A DNA stretch of 64,000 nt from Trileptium ribeirensis (GCA_030248225.1 JASANE010001479.1:1-64000), one strand, 5' to 3'. Counted from the first letter of the stretch, positions 7,541 to 19,734 are shown. The notes: a model not told the origin generated them from the sequence alone. Program-made: numbers and translations.

Positions 7541-8611
7541 TGGCATAGCAAGGCACCCGCTATTTGTATTGTAGTGGTAACTAATATTTCTAGGGTTAGC
7601 AGGGAGCAAATTTCTCGGAACAGTTGTTATCTCACTATCGCCAGAAGCAGTGTGTGAACCATAGTGAATGTGCGGCACTAGATGTAGGTATACACCGCGA
7701 ATGTGTGAGCTAAACCTGTTCGTTACTGATAAAATTTACGTGCGAAGTTTAAATTACTGGCTTGTTAGAGGTGGCATTTTCCACTATTTTTAGTGATTGG
7801 TGGGTTAACGGCTATTGTTGCCTTCAAAATTAGGAAAGCATTTGTATATATTCGTCATTGCGTTGAATTGTTATGGGATCAAAGCCTACATTTTGGTCAC
7901 TTAATGTTTGGTAACACCAGGGTAATCCAACGTTTATTAGAAATAATTTTGGATAACAGTTATATAGATATTTTTAAATATATATCTAAACATTGGGTTT
8001 TTACCCTGGGTAATAGCAAACATTATATCCATAAACAGTCTCTTATAAAATATGAACATAGAAGTTCACAAGTTTAAATTTCTTTCCTAAAAACAAACTA
8101 CACGTATTTTGCAAAGTTAACTCAAAATTGTTTGGTGTTAAGAAATTTATGTATACGTATCTTGCAATTACGACAATTTTGTATCATCAACTATGGTAGC
8201 GAGCAAAAACTTCTCCACGGGAGGGGGGCGTCGGGGTTACTAAAAAGGTACATTTTTGGAGGGGGGTACAACGTTAAATACACCTAACATACCTTCTTCA
8301 TCATCCAAAATTGGAGGGGGGTGGGTTGAGCACATGCCTTCGCCCGTGGGTTTGCTGGGATCGGCTAAATTTTGCCTAGGTAGAATATTATTAACATATA
8401 TAGCAGGCATTATTTACTTATGGATATATCTGGCAATGATTTTTGAAATTGAAAAGGAGAAATAAGCCCACTTATATATAGTTGCATGTAGATCTATTTT
8501 TATGTATATTAAATATAACCACGATGCACGTGCTATTCACTCGATGTATATTTAGACACAGTCATGTTGTACCGAGCAAGATTCTCCAAATATATATAGA
8601 GGAGCGGTGTG

Positions 8612-8695
<84 letters not shown>

Positions 8696-9723
8696 TATTA
8701 TATGCACAAATCATATTGGTATGTATAGCAAGAACCACCGACACGTTAAATATATTTACAACTAGAAGCCAGATGGAACGATTAATTACTAAAAAGAACA
8801 TGTGCTAATGATCCTTAACCGGAACCCTTAGCTAAAAGTTTGGAACCCTTACACTGTACCCTTACGATCCTTAATGAGGATCCTTGGCACCCTTAAGATC
8901 TAAAATTTATGTGAATGCGGCGTGGGTGATAAAGAGATAAAATATTACAGCTTGCCCAAACATAGATAAGCTAATAAAAGGCGATGCTGGTTTGTGTTAA
9001 CACGTCTTTTTCGATTTTGTATTATTTTAAATAATAATTCTTTTATTTTACACCGCTTTGTCAGCAAAATTATTTCACTATTAACTGTTATCAAATTAAT
9101 TAGGTTCAAGATGTTTATCCTATCCCAAAAGAAACTAGACTGAAATACTCTAAACGTGTTTAGCGTCACTTTGTTTTATTTGTTTTGTTTGAAAAACATT
9201 GTGGTTCGATCTATTTTACTGTATGATGTGGGCTAATATTGTAAACCTTGTTTGTTTTAAATTTAAAACTTTGAAATACCACCTTGCTAACAATTTAATT
9301 GTGAATTTGACACACAGCATTCAAATTATTGAAAAGCATAGTCAAACATTGAACTAATTAAAAGTAACAGGATTTTCTGCTGCAATTATAAATTATATAA
9401 TCACCCCAAAAATAAACTTTATAACACCCTATGCGTAAGATCTGAACTCATGTCCGTTTTCGGTGGGAACATAACCCAGATGTCTTTTGACCCAATGGAG
9501 AGGTTACATAATGTATATAGGTGATAGCGTACCAAAGCGTGTAAATGTGTAATTTGGTGCTATTTCTTACAGCTTAGGCTCTGAGGCCAAATATCTATGA
9601 ACCTATCACATAGCCCAGAAACAGCTATCCAAATTAACAATTTATGAAATTTGACCATTTGATATTTGACGGTTGACCCTCACCTCCAGGATTTCTAGCG
9701 CCTCGTCTTTACTTTCTTTAGGT
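7541..9723. other. Non-coding stretch inside the inverted-repeat segment, with (AT)n at 8616-8690
   Basis: AT-rich DNA without a convincing gene. The ORFs at 7,793-8,077 and 8,256-8,465 lack motifs and have no start context. A pure AT dinucleotide tract of about 75 bp fills 8616-8690 and explains the Tyr-Ile repeat ORFs on both strands. Short GGAACCCTTA repeats lie at 8,818-8,900. The body of the viral polymerase would be expected in or near here but is absent. Confidence 0.5.
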
Positions 9724-10534
9724 TTAAACTAGACCCCACATCGTGTCTGCATTTCCAAGAAAGACTCCAAAATCGGTGATTTCTCCATCAATGTCAGAGC
9801 CAGGCAATATTATACGAGCTTTGCTGTTGAAATGCGCTTTGAGCTGTGTTTTATCCAATTTCTGCAGCACACATTGAACGCTGACCCATAATTTGATGCC
9901 GCGTTTCTTCTCCTTCTTGAGCAACGACTGCAGCATTGATCGAGACTGATTGAAAAATACCGAAAGGTCGCTGACCACCTGGAGTGGTACCAGGTAGTAA
10001 CTGCGAGCATAACCTTTCAGCGCCTTCATCCACTGTAGCAGTTTGACTGTTTGCTGTTCTTCAACAGTCGTTGCTTGCCGACTTCGCTCGCTCTGATTGA
10101 TTTGTTCCGCCATCGCATGAAGCTGATCCAATGCATTACTATCCGATTGCGGTAATAGGTAATGATGAGCTTTTTGTTGATGAGATTGTTGTTGCTCAAT
10201 TTGTTGACCATAATCGATAGTACGACGTTGGCGCTTAGCACCGGACTCGCCAAAATCAATCGATTGAGTTGAAGCATTAACAGGTTGCTGCTGATGTTGT
10301 TTGCCGATAGGTTGACCATAATCGATAACATGATTTTTGGTGCCAAGTGTACCAAAATCCATCGATTGAATTGAATGAGTAGATAAATGACGTTGTAGGT
10401 TATCTTTGCGAGTAAATAGTCGATCACAAAGATGACAGCCAAACGGTGTAGTATGATGTACTGACCGCTGATGACGCACCATATGATCATGACGAGTAAA
10501 AGTTCGCTTTGCAAATGTGACAAACAAAAGTCAT
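9724..10534 (-). pseudogene. Truncated, frameshifted N-terminal part of a Polinton-type DNA polymerase B protein
   Basis: It begins with two C2H2 zinc fingers (the second has CHLCDRLF...HLSTH), a Gln-rich linker with a repeated (I/F)DYGQ/MDFG-type motif, then a conserved block LKGYARSYYLVP...KLWVSVQCVLQKL ending at GEITDF....MWGLV. This finger-linker-block order matches the region before the exonuclease and polymerase domains in protein-primed PolB of Polinton/adintovirus-like elements. The frame changes by one base within the first finger (around 10,505-10,520). The reading frame stops at 9,724, so all catalytic domains (ExoI-III, DxxSLYP, YxDTDS) are missing. I chose the ATG at 10,534 because the viral promoter motif lies 25 nt upstream. 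An alternative is an unrelated zinc-finger protein. Confidence 0.6.
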
Positions 10535-10558
10535 TGTTATTCATGTAATGATGTAGTT

Positions 10559-10571
10559 CCTTTTAAGAGTT
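10559..10571 (-). promoter_or_regulatory. Variant viral promoter motif before the polymerase fragment
   Basis: On the minus strand this reads AACTCTTAAAAGG, ending 25 nt before the ATG at 10,534. Both sequence and distance match the plus-strand copies. Confidence 0.5.
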
Positions 10572-10572
10572 A

Positions 10573-11058
10573 TTAAAATCGGTAATGCTCCACGTTTAGT
10601 TTAGATTTGATGTTAGTATACAATTCGTCAGTTAATGTGATGTTCAGTTTTCCACAAATCATCTTTACATCATATTCACAATAGCAGCTGTCGTGCATAC
10701 ATCCACCAAGCATCATATGACCACCTTGACCAGGTAAATCCTCTTTGCAAGCATAACAGTTATCTGTGTAATATTGTCCCAATGTTGACAGTACAGTCTT
10801 AACTTGTTCATCCATCAAATGTTGTTTAGCAACTTTAAAAGATAAAGCGTTATTGCACATTTGATATACTTTGTTCTTGAGCCGCATAATATCAAATCCA
10901 GTTGATCGTTTGAGCGCATCCCAGAATTGTTCATCCATAGCACAATCGCAATCAGTGCAGTTTGTTAAATCTATATTGTCATATATTTTATTAGCCCAAT
11001 AATTTAATTCATCATCTTTTGTAAAATCTATATCCATAGTATCCTCAATACAATCCAT
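10573..11058 (-). CDS. Cysteine-rich acidic protein of the viral region (161 aa)
   Basis: Starts MDCIEDTMDIDF. Cys clusters CTDCDC (about residues 34-39), CYAC (about 100-103) and CMHDSCYC (about 119-126) suggest zinc binding. No domain is recognised. It lies 38 nt upstream of the polymerase start on the same strand, close to the inverted repeat, as early regulatory genes of such viruses often do. The frame opens further upstream with another ATG at 11,127; I prefer 11,058 because a TATAAA lies about 70 nt before it. Confidence 0.55.
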   Translation of the reverse strand: MDCIEDTMDIDFTKDDELNYWANKIYDNIDLTNCTDCDCAMDEQFWDALKRSTGFDIMRLKNKVYQMCNNALSFKVAKQHLMDEQVKTVLSTLGQYYTDNCYACKEDLPGQGGHMMLGGCMHDSCYCEYDVKMICGKLNITLTDELYTNIKSKLNVEHYRF

Positions 11059-11126
11059 TACTATTAGTCTGAAATACAATATATAGCAAAAATCATAATT
11101 ACGACAAATAGCAGTAGTGAGTGGCA

Positions 11127-11132
11127 TTTATA
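11127..11132 (-). promoter_or_regulatory. TATA box for the cysteine-rich gene
   Basis: TATAAA on the minus strand within CTTGTATAAATGCC, about 70 nt before the ATG at 11,058. The spacing is like that of the NADAR promoter and unlike the 24-28 nt motif class. Confidence 0.4.
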
Positions 11133-11349
11133 CAAGCGTGAAACAGAGCAATCTACAAAGAGATGTAACGCTAAGAAACGCTACTTGAAATATATGATGG
11201 TACAGACATAAACGTAGTAGGTAAATAAAAGCTTTGGGTAGAAAGCATTAGGAAATGAGCAAGGGTTTTATAAAACCAAACATTAAATTATAACTAAACA
11301 ACACATTAATACATAGCAGTAGCATTTTTCTGTGTAAGGCCCATTACAA

Positions 11350-11451
11350 TAATAAACCTATATAATAAAAAATTGACAAAGTTTGCCCTTATAGTGCTCG
11401 ACCCCGTTACCTCTGGTGGGGCGGAAATCGAGCAAACTCAGAAAAGTAAAA
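11350..11451 (-). repeat. Right arm of the viral inverted repeat
   Basis: Reverse complement of 7437-7540, with a near-perfect core GTGCTCGACCCCGTTACCTC followed by TGGTGGGGCG. It lies between the cysteine-rich gene and the GTTACCC array. Confidence 0.75.
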
Positions 11452-11529
11452 CTATGTGTAAAAACAACCTAATTCAACACACGTAAACTGCAAGAGTGAA
11501 TAACTTACATGTTTCCAAGAGTATTTATA

Positions 11530-11855
11530 GTTAATGGTACCCTGATGTTACCCTCAGGGTAACATTACCCTGATGTCACCCTCAGGGTAACATTACCCTG
11601 GTGTTGCCCTGAGGGTAACATTACCCTGAGGATAACATATTAATTACCCCCATGTTACCCTGAGGATACATTAATTACCCCCATGTTACCCTGAGGATAC
11701 ATTAATTACCCCCATGTTACCCTGAGGATACATTAATTACCCCCATGTTACCCTGAGGATACATTAATTACCCCCATGTTACCCTGAGGATACATTAATT
11801 ACCCCCATGTTACCCTGAGGGTAATTAATTACCCTCAGGGTAACATTAATGATTA
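11530..11855. repeat. 31-34-bp TTACCCTGAGG minisatellite
   Basis: The first part has palindromic GTTACCCTCAGGGTAAC units. The second part has six to seven near-identical 31-bp units (ACATTAATTACCCCCATG followed by TTACCCTGAGGAT). The motif is shared with 6,995-7,135. Confidence 0.9.
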
Positions 11856-11913
11856 ATTACCCCCTCCTCAATTGAGGGGGAGGGGGGGCAGAACCCCCAT
11901 TTTACATCTACTA

Positions 11914-12250
11914 CTATCGCCCTACTCACACAGTAGTATTACTGTACAAGTTATGGTCTTGTGTACGCCCACAAAGTCAACTCCTTTTGCCGGAATCTTA
12001 GTTTCGCCTGATTCACTATCGCCCTACTCACACAGTAGTATTACTGTACAAGTTATGGTCTTGTGTACGCCCACAAAGTCAACTCCTTTTGCCGGAATCT
12101 TAGTTTCGCCTGATTCACTATCGCGCTACTCACACAGTAGTATTACTGTACAAGTTATGGTCTTGTGTACGCCCACAAAGTCAACTCCTTTTGCCGGAAT
12201 CTTAATTTCGCCTGATTCACTATCGCCCTACTCACACAGTAGTATTACTT
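11914..12250. repeat. 102-bp tandem repeat, three copies plus a partial fourth
   Basis: Copies start at 11,914, 12,016, 12,118 and 12,220 (CTATCGCCCTACTCACACAG). The period of 102 is divisible by three, so a 147-residue reading frame runs through it; I do not regard that as a gene. This is the last sequence I would group with the viral region. Confidence 0.95.
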
Positions 12251-13555
12251 CAACATTCTATAAAAACTATCCATTTGGGTCCAGCACTGGTAACAACTGC
12301 ATTTTTATGCTTTAGCGCCACCACCATCGAGATTAATATAGCAATTAGTGCGTTGGCTATTGTTGTGATAAAAGTTTGCTTGCAATACAATTAATAACAC
12401 GAACACAAAAGCTCGGTTAAATGGCGCAGAATAACCAATCTTGTCACACACACGCCTTGCGAAAACTAATACAAGCCGTGTTGTTTTACTTAATATTAAC
12501 CATATATAGCCATGCTGTCCTATCGTTGGGACACTCAGTGTGAAGTTATTGTGTTGTTATCAAATAAGTCACAGCGGGTGACTACATGGCTGATCACAAC
12601 AATGAATTTGACTAAATATACAGTTAGCTAATTTTCCATCTATAATCAGCAAATCCAGTGTTAAGCCAGTCAGAAGCAGAAAGAAAATAGGTATTTTATA
12701 TTTTCATGAAAACGGTATTGAGTTATACGAATCCAGAAATGGCGCTACCACCAACACAGCACTAATTGGTTTCAAACGACACACCCAATCTATTGTTAAC
12801 ATTTTACTTAATCATTTTTAACTATCTAAGTGCTCGAAGACAGTTTTTGGCCGTGCCACAACTACTTATAGTTGGAAACAAGTTTCAACAACGTGGATAG
12901 GATAAGTGCTCATACTGGGGTTAGAGAGTTCTCTCTAAGGCTCACACCACCACTAAACCGCATATATACGTTCCAGGGAACCGAAAGCACTGGATAAATT
13001 TGTGAATTATAATCAAAATAACAAAATTATGAAGAAAAATTGAGAAATCAACTGGACGTTTATATTGCGCAAAGTTCGTAGTTCAGGCAGCATCACAGTT
13101 ATCGATCAATAATTGACATCGACTATTTACTGCGGTAGAAACCAACGGTTAGCATATTTACGCTATTATTGTATATACTGTCCAATTAAATTCTCATTTT
13201 ATAATATATCGTAGCAGAAATTAGAGCTGTAAAAGCACATATTACGCAGAGTTTAGGCTAGGAACATAGATAGATAGATATACTCGAGGATAGGGTTACG
13301 ATTTTCTAGGTGAGTCTAATGCGAAAGACCCTTTCTAGCAGCCTAATAATTGTGATTACGCACTTTTATTACTGCACGAAGAATTCCAAAAACTACAAAT
13401 AAATCCTAGCAGTTTCTCTATGGGACATGCTATCAGATCATCGGTACTAACTTAGGAACATACCATTGATGTCTACAAGAGCAAATCTCTGTTATGAGAA
13501 TAACTGTTGCAGTGGCCTAGCCGAGGTAATATGTGTCATCCCATGTCACTGTCTG
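12251..13555. other. Host-like non-coding DNA
   Basis: AT-rich unique sequence. I see no gene, RNA or clear repeat. Confidence 0.4.
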
Positions 13556-14470
13556 CGAAAGATTATATACAGAAAGTGAAAAACACGTTATGTTTTCCAA
13601 GTGCGGTTAAGCTGGTTTTCCGCCCCAGCAAATTCAGTAGTCACTCGGGGTGAAATTTCTGGTTCAGCCCCAACTCTATGGTTAATGTGAAAGATTACAG
13701 TAAAGTGAAAAACACGTTATGTTTTCCAAGCGCGTTTAAGCTGTGTTTTCCGCTCCAGAAAATCCAGTAGTCACTCGGCGTGAAATTTCTGGGTCTGCCC
13801 CAACTCTGTTGTTAATGTGAAAGATTACAGTAAAGTGAAAAACACGTTATCACGTTATGTTTTCCAAGTGCGTTTAAGCTGTGTTTTCCGCCCCAGCAAA
13901 TCCAGTAGCCACTCGGGGTGAAATTTCTGGCTCTGCCCCAACTCTATAGTTAATGTGAAAGATTACAGTAAAGTGAAAAACACGTTATGTTTTCCAAGTG
14001 CGTTAAAGCTGTTTTATGCCCCAGCGAATCCAGTAGTCTCTCGGGGTGAAATTTCTGGCTCTGCCCCAACTCTGTTGTTACATTGAAAGATTACAGAAAA
14101 ATGAAAAACACGTTATGTATTCCAAGTGCATTTAAGCTGTATTTTACCGCCCAGCGAATGCAATAGCCACTCGGAGTGAAATTTCTGGCTCCGCCCCAAC
14201 TCTGTTGTTTATGTGAAAGATTACAATAAAGTGACAAACACGTTATGCCTTCCAAGTGCGTTTAAGCTGTGTTTTCCCCAGAAAATCCAGTAATCACTCG
14301 GGGTGAAATTTCTGGCTGTGCTCCAACTCTGTTGTTAATGTGAAAGATTACAGTAAAGTGAAAAACACGTTATGTTTTCTAAGTGCGTGTAAGCTGTGTT
14401 TTCAGCCCATCGAATCCAGTAGTCTCTCGGGGTGAAATTTCTTGCTCTGCCCCAACTCTGTTGTTAATCT
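13556..14470. repeat. About 129-bp satellite, seven copies
   Basis: Units contain AAACACGTTATGTTTTCCAA, a CAGTAGTCACTCGGGGTGAA segment and GCCCCAACTCTGTTGTTAAT. Copies are spaced 127-138 bp (AAACACG at 13,581; 13,710; 13,840; 13,978; 14,106; 14,236; 14,363). One copy has an 8-bp internal duplication of CACGTTAT. Confidence 0.95.
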
Positions 14471-16638
14471 GCAGTGACCGTTACGACGTCAATTTAAAAT
14501 AGCTCGCATATATATATATTGCGTTATTATGGTGTGATCTTTTTCACGGCGGTACAACATCACCAAATACAGCACCCCCTAATAGGTTCATTTGGCAGCG
14601 GCATACGCAGAACTAGACTAACAAAGTTTACTGTTATCCAGCCTTGAATCCCACGAACTTGTTCCGTGCGACGCAATATTGGGAAGCCGACAAACTATTT
14701 TCGGGTGAAAACAGCGTATCTATGGTCAACCTTACTCGGTTTCATAGCACACATACACGTTTGGAGCGTTTAGACAATCTGAATTTCATTAAATGAAGGC
14801 AAAATTTTTTTACTGCTTTGTATCCTATATATGAACTTAGGTGAGCATCTCAACAAACTTATTGTTACATTTGTTTTTGCTTCAACGAACTGCAAATGCA
14901 CAGAAAGTAGTAATGGTGGATATTCTTTTGTCTCCTTGCAATAACTGCAGTTATAGAATCGCTAGTACACAGACAACCAAGAGATACATTTGTATTTTAA
15001 ATCCACTATGCTGAATCAAATCTCTTATTAACTGTGTCTAAAGGCTAAGCAAATAAATGGTCCGGAGATAGGATTGACGAAAAATTTTACATAACTTAAA
15101 TGGACAACCCCCTCCGCTTGTGAAGAGCTTGCGATGCCCTAAAGATAGACATTAATCTCAGCACGCGGCATCAGTTACGCAGTTTATATTTATACTAACA
15201 AGGTGACACATCTCGCTTGCTCTCAACACATATTGACAAAATTGGTTGCTTTTGACCATAAAATAATGGCTATAAATAGCTACAACTGCTTATATACAAT
15301 TGGCAATTGAAAAGATTAGCAATTTATGCTAATGTCAAATTGTTGCTTTCAATAAAATCAACCCATCACATACAGTGCGTTTTACTTTTATCGACAGTTT
15401 TGTTGGTGATTTGTAAATAATCGATACGAACAGTTTATTTAAATGGTATCATGTTATTTAACGAGAGCTATATACAACATTATTGGTACTGCAGTTGCCA
15501 TGGAAGAACGGATTTTTATGCAAACAACAACAACAAGTGATCATGAGGTACGCTCAGAGTGTGCGGCGCTTGTTCACGTTCTGTCAGTATAAGAACCAGG
15601 GTATTCACTGATGAACAAAGTGTTTACAACGCCAGTGGTTAAGCACATAACCATATATATACATAAATATTATTGGTGCCCATAGCGGGGAGAAAGATGT
15701 GTTTACGTTCTGTAAGAATCACAGCCGCTAATATACATGAAAATTAATAAACTCAGTGAAATTTACTGGTAGGTTGATAATAGTAAGCGAGCGTAACACT
15801 TTTTTACTATTGTCTATCAAGATGATTTACAAATATAAATTTTGTAGTAATGAAAACAGTCATTACGCGTCTGTCAAACATTTTGGCTGATTTCTGGACG
15901 ACGTTAAAAGCCAACACGCAAGCAACAACAAAGAACTTTAACAGCATGACAAAATTTGGCTTTCATTTTATGGGCTATATAGAAAAATATATTATCTCAT
16001 GTAGTATACGTATTCAAATCAAAATATTAATTATTAATAAAAGACTATCACAAAGGGATTAAACTGCTCTAACTATCGGACATCTTATTTCAACATCAGA
16101 AAGCGATTGGAGGAAAGCATTTATATACTATTAGTTTAAATAACATTTGGGCCATGAAAAATTTCCGGTATGCGATTTAAGGCATTGATTACAATGTCAT
16201 GAAACCTATTTTTGAATACAGTGAGACTGCGTCTGGGTTTAATGAATTCCTATTTGTGACTCAGTTTTTTCAGGGGCTTTTAACGCACCAACCTTAGATG
16301 CAAGGGATTGGTGCTCCAAACTTATTATTATTTAGATTCAACTGCAGCATCTGTAGTGGCAGTGGTCGTCACTGCTTGAAACAACATAATTCAATGATAC
16401 AGCACATGTCGCACTCAACTTTTTTTGGTGACACAAAGCTAGAAACACGTCGCCACATGCCAAACCTCTGTACACTTTGAGTACGATGAGCGTCAAATAC
16501 TGTCCCAAAAAATCTCTCTTGTTTTTTGTACCAGTAAATAGAGAATCCAAAGATAATAGATATAGAACTTTTGCACAAGAGAACTCGCAGCAGAAAAATA
16601 TGATTCGGAGAAAAATTCGACGAATAGCACTAAAAAAC
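14471..16638. other. Host-like non-coding DNA
   Basis: No convincing gene. Short ORFs (such as 15,850-16,062) have no motifs or splice context. Confidence 0.4.
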
Positions 16639-16920
16639 TTAAGGTGCATTCACACGTCAAACTTTTTGCTCAAATTTTGGATTCACAATTCAATCAAAAT
16701 TTGAGGGTTATTTTTATAGAAAAACACGGCAAATCACCATGCTAAAAATTTGTCAAGTTGTAGTCCTTTATCACTGATTGAGTAAAGTTCTATAACTGAT
16801 TAATATTCTACAACGGTTTGAGCAGTGTTCGCATGTTGAAATTGACTAAAATGCGAAAAAAACGCTTCTATACTTTGATCAAAATATGAGGTCAAACTTT
16901 TACCAAAGTTTGACCTCCTA
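16639..16920. mobile_element. Degenerate TTAA-type MITE
   Basis: The left end TTAAGGTGCATTCACACGTC followed by AAACTTTTTGCTC matches the better-preserved copy at 49,741-50,002. The right end is eroded and only GGTCAAACTTTTACCAAAGT-type remnants are visible. Confidence 0.35.
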
Positions 16921-16996
16921 ATTTCAGCAAGAAGTTTATCGTATCAACACACTTTTCGTAATTCACTTACTAAGTTAATATTTCAATTCTGAACTC

Positions 16997-17389
16997 TCAG
17001 TCATTGCCATATGGGACTATCACTGTATTTCGATTTACTTTTACGCGGAGTCGGCAATATCGTATATCATACAGTTCAAAGCTATATGATTTGTGAAAGG
17101 GAATCAAAACATGCGAGATTTTGGCAGGAGGATCTCTTGACAACTGTTCAAGATACATGCGAATAACAGCACTGCGACATTTGCTATCAAAATGTAAAAC
17201 TGATAACACAACTTCAATACATAAATACGGACACTTATGATCCCACGAAGATGCTTGGATTCGCTTGCCCATGGGCCATTCATTTAGCTGAGCACAGGAC
17301 CGATCAATCAAGGTTTTCAGAAATTCCAGTATCAAGTCTTTGGGTACAGCTGACTTCATTTGGCTTGCCGACCGTTCACAATTAGCAAA
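16997..17389 (-). CDS. Terminal exon of an unidentified host gene (130 codons)
   Basis: Open from a good acceptor (TTTTTGTTTAG, ending at 17,390) to a TGA at 16,997. The peptide has globular-protein composition, with stretches such as LILEFLKTLIDRSCAQLNEW, CIEVVLSVLHFDSKCRSAVI and YDIRYCRLRVKVNRN. I recognise no domain. Upstream exons, expected at higher coordinates, were not found by eye. It could also be a long chance ORF, but length, acceptor and composition favour an exon. Confidence 0.45.
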   Translation of the reverse strand, partial: FANCERSASQMKSAVPKDLILEFLKTLIDRSCAQLNEWPMGKRIQASSWDHKCPYLCIEVVLSVLHFDSKCRSAVIRMYLEQLSRDPPAKISHVLIPFHKSYSFELYDIRYCRLRVKVNRNTVIVPYGND

Positions 17390-19734
17390 TCTAAACAAAA
17401 ACGTCAGTATGCCTCACTGTAGGGCACTGATTGAACTGCCGCCTGATGCGATTTCATGCTATATCCAAACGGTAGCGGATCCTTGTTACGACTGGTATAT
17501 ATATGTATATTGTATATGGAAATAAATCATAATATATGTTGTATCTGTATTAATCGGACCATGTCAAATTTTTCTCCCTCAAGTATTCCGGTCATGCTTT
17601 CCCGCAGACGATCGTATGATATTGTGTTTCCGAAGCTTAACATGAGCTCACAGTTAGACATTGAATTTTTTGCTTACACACGTCAAGTTTTACTTCTCTC
17701 TTACAGAGAAGAAAACTTAATATGATCTTATTTATCTAGCAAGAAACACGTATAGTTAAAATAAATAATTATCTTGAGAGAGAAGTTGCAAGTTGTTTCC
17801 ACTTCTAGCACACATTAATCGATACAGTTCAGGATTCAATATTATTTTTATACAAACCCAGATAAGAAAAACTACAATCTCACCGTCAAGCCCAGTGTTT
17901 ATACATTTTATCATAAGTGCACATACACCAGACACAACAATAAACTTTTGTTCCCATTACGTACCCGAAGGGCGAAAAAACCACATTTGTAGAAGCGATC
18001 GTTGTTGAAAAACATATTTACCGTTGTTCATTATATGTACAAAAAATTAGCGCGCTGTTTTATTTAAAAAAGCCTGTACAACAATAAAAACTGTGCTATA
18101 CTCACAAGACGACATATGCATGAATCAGGGATAAAAACCGGCTGCAAAGATAAAGCCGGAAGGAGCCAATGAGGAAGAGGAAATTGGTCGTCGGACCTTC
18201 AAATTGGTGCGGATCCGGCAATATTACGCCGTATTAACGATAAAATTTGTAACCGTAAATAAAACCATGCCCATATCGCTTAAAATCGAAAAAAGCATTC
18301 TGCACCTAAAAATAGGGCCTCCCAGAAAATGTTCTTTCAAATCACACGGACTAAGTTTATCGCTTTGGAATTGCTGCAACGCGCCATTTCGCCCTAAACC
18401 TTGCGGCCCAGTAGATCTTACACTCACAATACTTTCAATGAAATTAAAAAGAAGCTTCTTTGATTTCTGCGCCGCCCGATATTCTTTTACAATTCAAAAT
18501 AAAGATTTTTGAAAGAAATCTAAATTTCAAAGAAATATCTTTTAAAGAATTATCTTTGAAATTTCAAAGAATATTTTTGGGAATTTTATAAGTAGCTGGT
18601 GATGTAAATATCAAAGAAACTTTTTTAATTTTCATGGAAACCTATTTTCAAATCAGTGTACTTGAATTCCTAATAAAAATTGTAATGTTTTGCTTTTTGT
18701 TTTAAAGAATCCACTATATACCCAAAACCAACAAAAAGAACGTGGATATGTTCAAATTCACGATCGGACATAAAATACAGATACAACGCACCTACCCCAC
18801 GGCCATACCGACTGTGAATCCAATGCAAGTTATATAATAAATCCAACACGATGACGATATATCCAATATAAGTTTCAAACAATAAAGCTAATGTTTTATT
18901 TAACGTCTATATTAAACAAACCCTATGAGCCATCATTCATTTTCAACAAGCAAGAACCACATTTACTCCAAATTTTAAGAATTTTTCAATTTTTTGTAAT
19001 TTGTTAACTGTGAATTATCCTCGAAAATGGTTGCTATTACAACAAGTGCTATATATAGCAAAGCTTCAGCTCTCCATGAGAGGTATGTGCACTGTGATAT
19101 TGATGCATTTTTGATCCGCCACCTTTGACAGAAGTAAGAGTTACAACGTGTAAAGTCATGGGACCCCATATGAGCAAAATCACAGTTTCAAATTCACATT
19201 GGTTTCGTGAGAACTTGAACAGGAGGTCATTATCGTGCAGCACAAACTCAAAACACAAAACTAAGTGTGCAATCATAATATTCTGTTACTCATTTCGCTT
19301 AAGCTAAATATCTAAGAAAAACGGATTTATCACAATATGAAGCGGAAATGCGAGTTGTCTTTACAAACGTACACATGGGCTGTAGCCATTGAGTTTGAGA
19401 TGTCTTACCTTAACCAATAATTTTCCCTTTCCTATAAACAAGATGTCCGGTCAATGTGGGATTTTTATTTAGATTTCATACTACTTAATAATATAACACG
19501 GAAAAGCGAAGTTGCTGTTGCTCATTCAACGATCTCGGCGAAGCACCTATTTAGTTATATATATTTCGATATATATATACATCGAAATCTATCATTTACA
19601 CAATCTGCGAGACTCGAAATTGCCCCTTGGTACCCAAAATTTTCGAAAAAAAACAGTTCTCGACAAATTTCATAAACCATTCGAACCGCAATAAAGAGCA
19701 GACTCCAATGGTGAGCGCGATCCGTTTATGGCGT
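17390..19734. other. Host-like non-coding DNA
   Basis: AT-rich, with small ORFs only. A fold-back of AAAGAA/TTTCTT sequence lies near 18,500-18,580. Nothing else stands out. Confidence 0.4.

Noticed and set aside
8482..8808. Tyr-Ile repeat proteins on both strands
   Set aside because: Product of the (AT)n tract.
1..12260. CRISPR array or bacterial operon
   Set aside because: The tandem arrays lack unique spacers, and the genes have TATA/polyadenylation signals and eukaryotic virus families.
11872..12315. 147-residue ORF with 34-residue repeats
   Set aside because: It follows the 102-bp satellite exactly, with no start context or domain.
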